Part shown: piece after piece, positions 28,574 through 36,521 of the stretch | How the letters are laid out: the number at the start of each line of letters is the position of its first letter | Position numbering within the stretch: the first letter of the stretch is position 1 | Origin: Candidatus Raymondbacteria bacterium RIFOXYA2_FULL_49_16 | GTDB taxonomy: Bacteria > Fibrobacterota > OXYB2-FULL-49-7 > XYB2-FULL-49-35 | Assembly (NCBI GenBank): GCA_001789205.1 | Contig: MFYT01000109.1 | Coordinates: 19,803-83,802, forward strand | Direction of reading: 5' to 3' | DNA: 64,000 nucleotides | Made by a program: the position numbers and the translations under genes | The notes under the pieces: generated by a model | The model's input: the letters and a program-made list of their open reading frames with translations, nothing else | Told to the model about the DNA's origin: nothing | Databases searched by the model: none

Positions 28574-29687
28574 CGTCGACAAAGGCAACCAGCCACTCCC
28601 GGGTAAGAAGGGCCTTTTCAAGTTTTTTTTCAGCATAAGCAATAGATATTTGTTTGTGCGACAAGTGTGTTGTCGCGGTTATTTTCTCGTCAACATCAAT
28701 GAGACCATTGTTCTTCAGTTCGTCCACATGGTCAAGGTTGATGTGGCGGCCCATACCGGCTTTTTCAAGGGCCACTTCGAGCACGGGCTTGGTGAGGGTG
28801 ATATGCCCGGTGTTGCCACGCATTCCCCGCTCCCTGCCAGCGGCAAGCAGCAGCCGGGAAAAAGCGCACGCTTCCTCGCTCAGCGTTTCGCCGGGAAGGG
28901 TTTTCCCGTTGTAATGTGCGAGCAGATACTCGAAAAAAAGCTGGAGAATATCGTGTTTCTTGATCACTACCATGTCTCTGCCCTTGCTGCTCTTGCCAAT
29001 GACGATCAGTTCCTTGAGAATAAGTTCGGTGAGGATTTTATCGACATCGCCGCCAGAAATGCCGATAGCGTATAACGATTCTTCTTTGATGAGCTCGAGA
29101 GGAATGGCAATAGAGCCGGAACTTTCCGAGATATAGTTATCGGCCAGGAGAAGGATAAGATTGACCACCCCGCCCATATTGTCTGAAATCAGGTTCTCAC
29201 TGTTTTTGTACAGGGTATCGCGCAGCCGTTTGACTACCATTTCAATGACCGAGACCAGCCACGACGGTATTTTTGTATACGTGTCATCGAGAACAGTGCG
29301 ATCAATGGCAAGTGCGGTGCAGTCTTCGATCACCTGCGCGGTCGCCGACCGGGGCATGGCAAGGAGCAGGGACATTTCACCCAATACGCTGCCAGGTCCC
29401 AGTATGGCAAGTTCAATGGTCTTTGCGCCTTCCTGTTTGAGCACTTTGACCTTGCCGGTTTTGATGATGAACATTTCCGTGGTAGTATCACCTTCGATAA
29501 AAATGAGCGATCCGCGTTTGAAAGAACGCTGGTGCTTTGCCGCGGTAGCGCTTTGTGAATGGAGACCAGTGCCGGCTGGCTGGGCCGCCTGCCCGCCGCC
29601 CGCGGGAGGCTGCTGCGGCTGGGTCCGGATCAGCCCGGGACGGGCGCCGGTTTTAAGTTTACCCGAGGGGGTATCGAACCGCATCAT
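28560..29687 (-). CDS. Cyclic-nucleotide-binding-domain protein (Crp-like fold), second of a pair
   Basis: 375 residues. A Gln/Ala/Gly-rich N-terminal stretch (20-50) precedes a cNMP-binding beta-roll with RGSLIFIEGDTTTEMFIIKTGKVKVL and GSVLGEMSLLLAMPRSATAQVIED, where the phosphate-cassette position GEMSLLxxxPRSAT is close to the consensus. A helical segment follows, then a winged-helix-like region (LELIKEESLYAIGISGGDVDKIL) and a C-terminal unit of unknown type. It could be a cyclic-nucleotide sensor or a DNA-binding Crp relative. Its start overlaps the stop of its paralogue (ATGATG). Confidence 0.8.
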   Translation of the reverse strand: MMRFDTPSGKLKTGARPGLIRTQPQQPPAGGGQAAQPAGTGLHSQSATAAKHQRSFKRGSLIFIEGDTTTEMFIIKTGKVKVLKQEGAKTIELAILGPGSVLGEMSLLLAMPRSATAQVIEDCTALAIDRTVLDDTYTKIPSWLVSVIEMVVKRLRDTLYKNSENLISDNMGGVVNLILLLADNYISESSGSIAIPLELIKEESLYAIGISGGDVDKILTELILKELIVIGKSSKGRDMVVIKKHDILQLFFEYLLAHYNGKTLPGETLSEEACAFSRLLLAAGRERGMRGNTGHITLTKPVLEVALEKAGMGRHINLDHVDELKNNGLIDVDEKITATTHLSHKQISIAYAEKKLEKALLTREWLVAFVDDEEE

Positions 29688-30688
29688 GGTTTTTTCTGCT
29701 CCCCTTCGGTCTCAAGCCTGAATTTCCCGATCCACGATTTCACCTTTTTGATCCTGTACAGACTGCGCCGGTCGTAGAGTATGCCTTCTTCGTCACCGTA
29801 CATACCGGGCAGGGCGGCTGAAAGAATACCCTTTTTCTCAAATTCCTTGATGGCGCTACGGTTGGTCTTTTCATCGCCAAAATCAAGCGCGGAAAAAGGA
29901 AGAAAATATCCATCCGCGGTCTGCTTGCCGTGCTTCTGCGCCACATAGGCGATATTGCCGAGGAATTCGTGCTGTGGATCAGTGAGGTCAGCGCCCATGA
30001 TCTCCTTGCCCTGCGCCTTGAGCTTCCTGAATTCGACAAAAAGCTTGAGCGCTTCGGCATCGGCGACCGTGACCAGGGTATCGCCTTCGGTGTCCTTTTC
30101 AAGGACTGCCAGCGTTCGCTTCTGGAGGCTTTCAAGAGCCGCGCGCACCGCTTTGTTCGACATGCGCGTGGTAAACATGGAGAAATTGAGCAGATGATTG
30201 AACGGCAGAAACACCTTGTCTTTGGCGCCTTTACCGTACCGTTGGAGCATAAGCGCCACCATGCTCGCTGCGGCGCACTCGCGGTCTCGGACCAGGGACT
30301 TTCCCACACGCGTATTGGCGTCGCGCAGGCGCGAGGTAACGATCTTGACAATGGACCTGAGCCAAAGCGGCACCTTTTCCATGATAGAGTCGAACACAAG
30401 ACGGTTGATGACCATGACCTTGGTCGGTTTGACCGCGCGGACCGTCGCGGAACGGGGCATATTGTCGAGTAGGGCCATCTCCCCGATCATGGCGCCGGTC
30501 CCCAGCTTTGCCAGCTGGATGGCACCCTCGTCCGTATTTTTCAGGACACACACCTCCCCTTCCTGGACCACGAACATCTCGTTGCCGCGTTCGCCTTCCT
30601 TGAAAAGGTCTTCGTTCACCTTATAGACTTTTTCCTGCCGTATTACCGGCCGCTGTCCTGTTTTAAGCGTCCCGCTGTCACCAAGCAT
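29684..30688 (-). CDS. Cyclic-nucleotide-binding-domain protein (Crp-like fold), first of a pair
   Basis: 334 residues with no long N-terminal linker. The cNMP roll reads EDLFKEGERGNEMFVVQEGEVCVL and GAMIGEMALLDNMPRSATVRAVKPTK, again with a PRSAT cassette. The remaining 200 residues parallel its neighbour, including LPFNHLLNFSMFTTRMSNKAVRAALESL, which occupies the position of a Crp helix-turn-helix. The pair arose by duplication. Function is unassigned; a regulatory role in the envelope cluster downstream (two PPIases and a lipoprotein) is plausible. Confidence 0.78.
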   Translation of the reverse strand: MLGDSGTLKTGQRPVIRQEKVYKVNEDLFKEGERGNEMFVVQEGEVCVLKNTDEGAIQLAKLGTGAMIGEMALLDNMPRSATVRAVKPTKVMVINRLVFDSIMEKVPLWLRSIVKIVTSRLRDANTRVGKSLVRDRECAAASMVALMLQRYGKGAKDKVFLPFNHLLNFSMFTTRMSNKAVRAALESLQKRTLAVLEKDTEGDTLVTVADAEALKLFVEFRKLKAQGKEIMGADLTDPQHEFLGNIAYVAQKHGKQTADGYFLPFSALDFGDEKTNRSAIKEFEKKGILSAALPGMYGDEEGILYDRRSLYRIKKVKSWIGKFRLETEGEQKKP

Positions 30689-31624
30689 TCATCCCTCGTG
30701 TGATTCAAGATACCGTTGCGCGTCGAGCGCTGCCATGCAGCCGCTTCCCGCAGCGGTAATCGCCTGCCGGTACCGGCTGTCTTGCACGTCACCGCAGGCG
30801 AACACACCCTCGGCGCTTGTTACCGTTGAGCTTGGTACGGTCACGATATATCCTGTCTCGTTCAATTTGATTTGTCCTTCGATAAACGCGGTGTTGGGTG
30901 TATGGCCAATGGCATAGAAGATGCCGTTTACCGGAATTTCCCGCGTTGCGCCGGAAACCACGTCCTTCAGGACCGCCCCCTCAACCTTCTGCGTCCCGAG
31001 CGCATCGACTAATACGGTGTTCCAGAGTAGCGTTATTTTCGGGTGTTCCATGGCGCGCTTCACCATGATCTGCGATGCCCGCAAAGCATCGCGGCGGTGG
31101 ACAATATAGACCATGCTGGCAAAATTCGTAAGATAACTCGCCTCTTCGACGGCGGAATCGCCGCCACCCACAACAAGGAGTTCCTTGTTGCGGAAAATAG
31201 GCAGTGCGCCGTCGCAGACCGCGCAGGCTGAAATGCCCCGGTTCCACAACCGCTCTTCCGCAGGCACATGCATGCGCTTGGCCACAGCGCCGGTGGCGAT
31301 AATGACCGCGTGCGCCTGCACTTCGGTGTCACCCTTGACCATGAGCGGGGCATGGGCGCAATCAATCGCCAGCACATCTTCAGGGACCATGCGTGCGCCG
31401 TATTTGACCGCTTGCTGTTTCATGCGTTCGACAAGCTCGGGACCTGTTATACCATCGGGAAATCCGGGAAAATTCTCCACTTCCGTGGTGGTAGTGAGTT
31501 GTCCGCCCGCGGAGCCGCCCGCCATGACACCCTCAAAGACAACAGGGTTCAGGTTTGCGCGGGCGCAATAGACTGCCGCGGTGAGTCCGGCCGGACCGCT
31601 TCCGATGATTACAACCTTTTCCAC
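30689..31624 (-). CDS. trxB: Thioredoxin reductase
   Basis: 311 residues from GTG 31624, chosen because AAGGAAAGGA lies 7 bases upstream; the ATG at 31657 would overlap the upstream rfbB gene further. FAD site [13 protein letters not shown], the redox pair CAVC in [17 protein letters not shown] site [12 protein letters not shown] and the C-terminal [12 protein letters not shown] are all present. It transfers electrons from NADPH to thioredoxin and could feed DsbD. It abuts the cNMP-binding gene and overlaps rfbB by 16 bp. Confidence 0.93.
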   Translation of the reverse strand: MEKVVIIGSGPAGLTAAVYCARANLNPVVFEGVMAGGSAGGQLTTTTEVENFPGFPDGITGPELVERMKQQAVKYGARMVPEDVLAIDCAHAPLMVKGDTEVQAHAVIIATGAVAKRMHVPAEERLWNRGISACAVCDGALPIFRNKELLVVGGGDSAVEEASYLTNFASMVYIVHRRDALRASQIMVKRAMEHPKITLLWNTVLVDALGTQKVEGAVLKDVVSGATREIPVNGIFYAIGHTPNTAFIEGQIKLNETGYIVTVPSSTVTSAEGVFACGDVQDSRYRQAITAAGSGCMAALDAQRYLESHEG

Positions 31625-32598
31625 GAACTGTTCCTTTCCTTGAGCGGCCGCCACCATGCTTCATTTTCCCGGTACCACGCCACAGTCTCGGCGAGTCCAT
31701 TTTCAAAGGTGTATGCCGGTTTCCAGCCCAATCGCCCCATGATCTTGGAAGCGTCAATCGCGTACCTGAAATCGTGGCCGGGCCGGTCAACGACATATTC
31801 GATATACGATTCGTCTTTGCCCATGAGACGCAGGATTTCCCGGGCGATGTCGATGTTTGTCCATTCGTTCAGGCCGCCGATGTTATATACCTCTCCCTCG
31901 CGTCCCTTTTGCAGAACCGTGAATATGGCGCTGCAATGGTCTCGCACATGCAGCCAGTCGCGTATATTTTCTCCCTTGCCATAGATGGGGATTCTTTTAT
32001 TTTCCATGAGATTGGTGATGAGCAATGGTATCAGTTTTTCCGGAAATTGCAGCGGGCCATAATTATTTGAACACCGGGTTATGGTCCCCGGAAATTTAAA
32101 CGTATGGAAATACGATCTGACCAACATATCAGAGGCGGCCTTGCTTGCCGAGTAAGGGGAATTGGGCGCAAGAGGGGTTTGTTCGGTGAACAAACCGCCA
32201 TTGCGTTCGAGCGAACCATACACCTCATCGGTTGACACATGAACAAAACGGGGGATCTTCTTTTTTCGCGCGGTTTCGAGCAGCAGATGAGTGCCTAAAA
32301 CATTGGTCTGGGTAAAAATCAGTGGTCCAGTGATACTTTTATCCACATGGGATTCGGCGGCAAAGTGTACTACCGCCCCAATGCCGGTCATCGCGTTTTC
32401 AACCGTCTCCGGGTCGTTAATGGTACCTTGAATGAAAGTATATCTTTGATTGCCACTGATAGAAGACAGGTTTTCGGCATTACCCGCATAAGTAAGGGAA
32501 TCTAAATTGACGATCTGTATATCTTTTTCTTTTTCAAGGACATGCAGAATAAAATTTGAACCGATAAATCCGCATCCACCAGTGACTAACAATCGCAT
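31609..32598 (-). CDS. rfbB: dTDP-glucose 4,6-dehydratase
   Basis: 329 residues from ATG 32598. The longer in-frame start at 32712 would put a spurious 38-residue extension before the NAD motif, and GGGG lies upstream of 32598. Rossmann motif [11 protein letters not shown], catalytic [11 protein letters not shown] (Asp-Glu) and [11 protein letters not shown] (Tyr-x-x-x-Lys) define the RmlB branch. It makes dTDP-4-keto-6-deoxyglucose for rhamnose or other deoxysugars. The other rfb genes are not adjacent. Confidence 0.9.
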   Translation of the reverse strand: MRLLVTGGCGFIGSNFILHVLEKEKDIQIVNLDSLTYAGNAENLSSISGNQRYTFIQGTINDPETVENAMTGIGAVVHFAAESHVDKSITGPLIFTQTNVLGTHLLLETARKKKIPRFVHVSTDEVYGSLERNGGLFTEQTPLAPNSPYSASKAASDMLVRSYFHTFKFPGTITRCSNNYGPLQFPEKLIPLLITNLMENKRIPIYGKGENIRDWLHVRDHCSAIFTVLQKGREGEVYNIGGLNEWTNIDIAREILRLMGKDESYIEYVVDRPGHDFRYAIDASKIMGRLGWKPAYTFENGLAETVAWYRENEAWWRPLKERNSSWKRL

Positions 32599-32692
32599 TG
32601 ACGCCCCTTGATCATGTAATATATTCTCATGAAAATGTAGTAAAAAGATACAGATAAATTCTAGAATAAGGCAAGGTAAATAGCCTGCCCAT

Positions 32693-33466
32693 TCAGCGGT
32701 AGCTTTCTTCATTTAAAGGATAGGCGCCTGAACGCACATCGCAGGCAAAAGTCGCACACCCGTCTATCATCTCTTTTTTTAGTCCTTTATAATGCCGGAC
32801 AAATTTCGGCTTGAATTTGGTGAAAATTCCCAGAAGATCGTTGAAGACTAAAACCTGGCCATCGCATTCCTTTCCAGCGCCAATGCCAATAGTAGGTATG
32901 AAAAGCTCTTGGGTAATGGTTTTTGCAAGCGCCGCGGACATGCATTCAAGCACAATGGCAAAACACCCCGCGTCCTGTATCTGGCGCGTCTCTTCCCGCA
33001 ATCGGGCGGCCTCGACACTGTCCTTTCCCCGGACTTTGTATTCCGTCGCGGTCTGCGGCAAGACCCCAGCATGCCCCATGACTGGAATTCCCGCGTTAAC
33101 AAGCGATTTGATGACAGGAACGTTACACCCTTCTATCTTGACCGCGGCGCAACCGGTGTCAATAAGCGTTTGCGCGTTCCGCATGGCGCTCTCCGGGGTA
33201 TCGTATGTTTGAAAAGGCATGTCACACACGATAAAGGCCTGGGGCGCTCCCCGGACAACCGCCTTGAGGTGGTGTTCCATGTCAGCGAGCGTAACCTCGC
33301 GGGTGGTCTGGTACCCGAGAACCGTGACACCGAGCGAATCGCCCACCAGCACAATATCAGCGCTGGCCGCGTGGACCGCCTCGGCTGAAGCCGAATCGTA
33401 GGCCGTGATCATGACGATCTTTCGGGCCTTCTCTTTCTTTTCACGGAAGACAGCGGTGGAAATCAT
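32693..33466 (-). CDS. panB: 3-methyl-2-oxobutanoate hydroxymethyltransferase
   Basis: 257 residues of a ketopantoate hydroxymethyltransferase barrel: MITAYDSASAEAV, LVGDSLGVTVLGYQTT with the metal-binding Asp, ALVxAGIPVMGHAGVLPQT-like section, and IGIGAGKECDGQVLVFNDLLG near the end. It catalyses the first step of pantothenate synthesis. It overlaps the deoxynucleoside kinase by 4 bp, so folK, the kinase and panB form one operon. panC is not present in the window. Confidence 0.94.
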   Translation of the reverse strand: MISTAVFREKKEKARKIVMITAYDSASAEAVHAASADIVLVGDSLGVTVLGYQTTREVTLADMEHHLKAVVRGAPQAFIVCDMPFQTYDTPESAMRNAQTLIDTGCAAVKIEGCNVPVIKSLVNAGIPVMGHAGVLPQTATEYKVRGKDSVEAARLREETRQIQDAGCFAIVLECMSAALAKTITQELFIPTIGIGAGKECDGQVLVFNDLLGIFTKFKPKFVRHYKGLKKEMIDGCATFACDVRSGAYPLNEESYR

Positions 33467-34131
33467 TTCTTCACATGGGTAAGTGGCTTGAAATAACGCG
33501 TACCTTTGCCGCCCTTGTTCAACTCTTTAAGGATTTCATCAAACTCTTCGGCATTGCGCACAAAATCTATTTCCGTGGCATCAACAATGAGCACGGGCGC
33601 GTCAGTGTAATTGAAAAAGAAATGGTTATAGGCTTCGTTGACCGATTCGATATACTCGGGTTCGAGCGATGATTCGTAGGTCCGGTTGCGCTCCCTGACA
33701 TTTTTGAGCAGCCGCTTGCCGGTTGCCTGGAGATATATAATGAAATCGGGCTTGGGAATATGGGTCTCGAGGATCTCCGCGACGCGATCGTAGAGTGAAA
33801 ACTCGTTTTCATTGAGGTTAAGGTTGGCGAAAATCCGGTCTTTTGCGAACATGTAGTCCGAAACCACGATCTGATGAAAAAGGTCTTTCTGGCCTATTTC
33901 TAGTTGCTGCCGGTATCGTGAGAGCAGAAAGAAAAGCTGCGTCTGGAACGCATAGCGGCCACGGTCATTGTAAAATTTCTGTATGAACGGGTTTTCCTCC
34001 ACCTCCTCGAGAATAAGCTTGGCAGTAAGACGGGCTGCAAGCAGTGAGGCGAATGAGGTTTTTCCCGCTCCAATAGCCCCTTCAACGGCAAGATAATGGA
34101 TCTGTTTGAGAAAATCGCCCTGCTGTTTCAT
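33463..34131 (-). CDS. Deoxynucleoside kinase (dCK/dGK family)
   Basis: 222 residues. P-loop GAIGAGKT at 18-25, the VSDYMFAKDRIFA segment (substrate site and Asp-Arg-like pair) and the LID-type RERNRTYESSLEPEYIESVNEAY near the C-terminus identify the dNK family, which phosphorylates deoxycytidine, deoxyadenosine or deoxyguanosine. It lies between folK and panB with ATGA-type overlaps on both sides, an arrangement also known in other FCB bacteria. Confidence 0.9.
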   Translation of the reverse strand: MKQQGDFLKQIHYLAVEGAIGAGKTSFASLLAARLTAKLILEEVEENPFIQKFYNDRGRYAFQTQLFFLLSRYRQQLEIGQKDLFHQIVVSDYMFAKDRIFANLNLNENEFSLYDRVAEILETHIPKPDFIIYLQATGKRLLKNVRERNRTYESSLEPEYIESVNEAYNHFFFNYTDAPVLIVDATEIDFVRNAEEFDEILKELNKGGKGTRYFKPLTHVKK

Positions 34132-34622
34132 AGTTCGCCGATCTCCTGGCTGCGTACGTGCGCGGGCGCGGCCTCAAGAAGCTCTGAAACGGTCTTTTGA
34201 AGGAGTGGGTGAAAAAGGTCGGGTTTGATGTCGTTCAGGGGTCTAAGCACGAAAAGACGGTTTGGCAATTCGGGGTGTGGAACGGTGAGATCGCCAGCTT
34301 TCAGGATATTTGAATCATAGATGAGGATATCAAGATCAATGAGGCGGGGAAGTTTCTCACCCTTTCCCGAAGTGCGCCCAAGGTCAGCCTCGATGCGCTG
34401 CAACGCGTGGAGAAGATCAGTTGGTTCGAGGTCGGTCATGACTTCAACAGCGCCATTAATGAATTTTCCAGGACCGCCGCCCTGGACTGGAGCGGATTCG
34501 TAGTTGCGGGATTTACGCAACACAGTACCTATTCCCCTCTCAAAAATCGCTGAAAGCGCGCTCTGGATATTAGCCAGCCGGTCACCCTGGTTTGAACCAT
34601 ACCCAATATAGGCGATAGCCAT
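34128..34622 (-). CDS. folK: 2-amino-4-hydroxy-6-hydroxymethyldihydropteridine pyrophosphokinase
   Basis: 164 residues, the usual HPPK length. AYIGYGSNQGDRLANI, the substrate loop VQGGGPGKFINGA and the catalytic PRLIDLDILIYDS are diagnostic. It transfers pyrophosphate from ATP to the pterin in folate synthesis. It heads the folK-dNK-panB operon; the divergent acidic-protein gene begins 140 bp away. Confidence 0.94.
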   Translation of the reverse strand: MAIAYIGYGSNQGDRLANIQSALSAIFERGIGTVLRKSRNYESAPVQGGGPGKFINGAVEVMTDLEPTDLLHALQRIEADLGRTSGKGEKLPRLIDLDILIYDSNILKAGDLTVPHPELPNRLFVLRPLNDIKPDLFHPLLQKTVSELLEAAPAHVRSQEIGEL

Positions 34623-34762
34623 GAGCGAGGTCTCCTTCCAGAAATAAGATACCTTTTGGGCCAGGGTGAATTCAACATATCAAGATTCATTATTTTTATT
34701 GCCAGATTAAATGTAGAATATTAGATTTCATAAATAAAGGACAGCGAAAGGAGGAAAAACAC

Positions 34763-34984
34763 ATGTCCGGTACCAATTACGAGAACGAAAAAAGTCCCTT
34801 CACCCCTTCGGGCGATCTGGAGGATGAAAGCAATCTAAACGAGATACTGATGGATCTTAACGAAGACGATGATGAAGACGGTGAAAACGACATCGCCGAA
34901 ATCAGCGAGATCGAGGAGATCGACAGCGAATCCGATGATTTGGAAGAAGACGAACTCGACGAAGATGGCGAAGAATTTAATTGA
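34763..34984 (+). CDS. Extremely acidic small protein (73 aa)
   Basis: By my count 33 of 73 residues are Asp or Glu and one is Lys, with no Cys and a single Tyr. From residue 31 onward the sequence is almost purely acidic with scattered Ile/Leu/Ser. No signal peptide or helix is visible; it is probably disordered. The start has a textbook site, AAAGGAGG, 7 bases before ATG. Comparable tails occur in RNA polymerase delta and nucleoid or chaperone proteins, but I see no folded domain here, so the function is unknown. Confidence 0.7.
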   Translation: MSGTNYENEKSPFTPSGDLEDESNLNEILMDLNEDDDEDGENDIAEISEIEEIDSESDDLEEDELDEDGEEFN

Positions 34985-35146
34985 CGCCCGTTTGCTGAAG
35001 GCGCTCTGATACGGGGGCATACGCAGACGCTATTAGGTATTTCTTGTTTTCTTCAGACAATCCTCCAGACAAAGTTGCAACGCAATTCAAGGCAACTGGC
35101 TAGGTCTTTGTGTTTATTGCAGTTATTGTAGTTTTTTTTTAATATG

Positions 35147-35175
35147 TTGACATTTCATTGAATTTAATATATTTT
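35147..35175 (+). promoter_or_regulatory. Promoter close to the STAS-like gene start
   Basis: TTGACA at 35147-35152 and TATTTT at 35170-35175, 17 bases apart. The predicted start point falls on or next to ATG 35182. The 196-bp gap before the gene otherwise holds AT-rich sequence with no other recognisable signal. Confidence 0.5.
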
Positions 35176-35181
35176 ATATAT

Positions 35182-35592
35182 ATGCGGGGTATTAATCGCT
35201 TAAGTTGTGAAATGAGGGGTTCACTCCTTTCCGTTGCGATTACTGGAGACCTTGAAACCGGCGATCTTATCAATTTTTCCTACAAAGTCATGCGTCAACT
35301 GGATCGGATCCGCGCCCCGTTCTTTGCCTTGATCAATATTCATGAGGCAACACTTACTATTCTCGAAGGTCTTGAAGGAAAAATCAGCAAGCAGTTCAAT
35401 GATTTGGCACGTGAAAAAAAAACCATTGCCATTGCCTATGTACTTCCGCCGGAAATGTGCAAATTCTACCTAAAGAGAAAATGCCCTGAGAGCATCAGAG
35501 TATTTGAAGATTCGATCGCTGCCATGCATTGGCTCGAAAGCTTGGGCTTAACGACCGAAAAAAACGCCTCTTCCCTTGCCCAGTTTGCCTGA
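35182..35592 (+). CDS. SpoIIAA/STAS-like protein
   Basis: 136 residues from ATG 35182; ATG 35212 and a TTG at 35158 are alternatives and none has a clear ribosome site. The fold reads as beta-alpha: LSVAITGDLETGDLINFSYKVMRQ, ALINIHEATL, ILEGLEGKISKQF and a C-terminal SIRVFEDSIAAMHWLESLG, which matches the SpoIIAA-like (STAS-related) family of unknown role. There is no anti-sigma kinase gene beside it. Confidence 0.6.
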   Translation: MRGINRLSCEMRGSLLSVAITGDLETGDLINFSYKVMRQLDRIRAPFFALINIHEATLTILEGLEGKISKQFNDLAREKKTIAIAYVLPPEMCKFYLKRKCPESIRVFEDSIAAMHWLESLGLTTEKNASSLAQFA

Positions 35593-35708
35593 ACAACGCC
35601 GATACAATAACATCATGGACGAGGGTGCAGGGGCTTCAAAGCTTGGTACAAATTAACAATATCCTTAAAAATAAAACATACTATTCGATTGCTGGCCCAT
35701 TCCAATAC

Positions 35709-35738
35709 TTGCTAACCACCGTAAAAATGTATTATATA
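35709..35738 (+). promoter_or_regulatory. Possible promoter of the symporter operon
   Basis: TTGCTA at 35709-35714 and TATATA at 35733-35738 with an 18-base spacer, 41 bases before ATG 35780, which has AAAGGAG as ribosome site. The match is moderate. Confidence 0.4.
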
Positions 35739-35779
35739 TCGAAAAACCATACTTAACTACATTTCCAAAAGGAGCGTTC

Positions 35780-36490
35780 ATGGGAGGTACACACAGTCAT
35801 GAAGTGAGTTTTTTTAAACCAACTTCAGAACACGGCAAGGCCAATAAAAAATTGATCATTGCGCTGGTGATTATCTGGATCGTCTGCGTTTTCGGATTTC
35901 AGGCCCTGCTTATTCTTTTCGCGAAACCAACACCCGAAGCAAACCTCATTTCTTTTGAAACAGCGTGGTCCGGCGCCGCCCAATCAGGAGCTACCGAAAC
36001 CGTGCAGAAAACCCTGGCGCGCACCTTTCTCGCCGTACTGGGAAAAAATATTGCTATTTCAGCGGATCACAAAAAGGTGTTGAAAGAATCACTTTCCGCA
36101 ACAGTGCTCTCCCTTGTGCCAGCGGACCAAAAAGCGCCATTTCAGGAAACCCTTGCTCAAAATCCTTCGCTTGCGGTTACAACCGCAATTCAGGTCATTG
36201 GCCTTTCGGGAACAGGATTCGATAAAATCATGGCCAACCTGCTCCCCTCTTCGCTTGTCCCGGTCGCTTCCGAGGAAATTTCAGCGGAAAACAAGACCGC
36301 GCTTCCCGCGATCATGAAGCTCTACTGCACGCACAATCAGTGCGGTCTCACCACCATGCGCTTTTTGGGTTTTCCTTTCCATTATTGGTATACTGCGCAG
36401 TTCCTTCTCATTCTCTTTGTGGGTCTCTGCTTGATATACGCGATCATGATCGGGCGGATAAACCGGAAGTTTAAATTCATCGAAGAATAA
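35780..36490 (+). CDS. DUF4212-like small symporter subunit with enlarged extracytoplasmic loop
   Basis: 236 residues: membrane helix 1 at about 25-48, an extracytoplasmic region of about 150 residues (GAAQSGATETVQKTLARTF; two Cys in CTHNQCGLTT), and helix 2 at about 204-224 (YWYTAQFLLILFVGLCLIY) with the basic tail RINRKFKFIEE. The C-terminal part, a large YTAQFLLILF helix plus RxNRKF, resembles DUF4212 subunits that accompany VC_2705-type sodium symporters; those are usually much shorter, so the loop is an enlargement. The symporter starts 32 bp downstream. Confidence 0.65.
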   Translation: MGGTHSHEVSFFKPTSEHGKANKKLIIALVIIWIVCVFGFQALLILFAKPTPEANLISFETAWSGAAQSGATETVQKTLARTFLAVLGKNIAISADHKKVLKESLSATVLSLVPADQKAPFQETLAQNPSLAVTTAIQVIGLSGTGFDKIMANLLPSSLVPVASEEISAENKTALPAIMKLYCTHNQCGLTTMRFLGFPFHYWYTAQFLLILFVGLCLIYAIMIGRINRKFKFIEE

Positions 36491-36521
36491 GGCGACAAAA
36501 CCACCAAATCAGGAGAAACAC

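Noticed and set aside
28419..29075. 218-codon plus-strand ORF
   Set aside because: Antisense to the PPIase and cNMP-binding genes, no recognisable motif.
31268..31984. 238-codon plus-strand ORF
   Set aside because: Antisense across trxB and rfbB, both of which have complete motifs.
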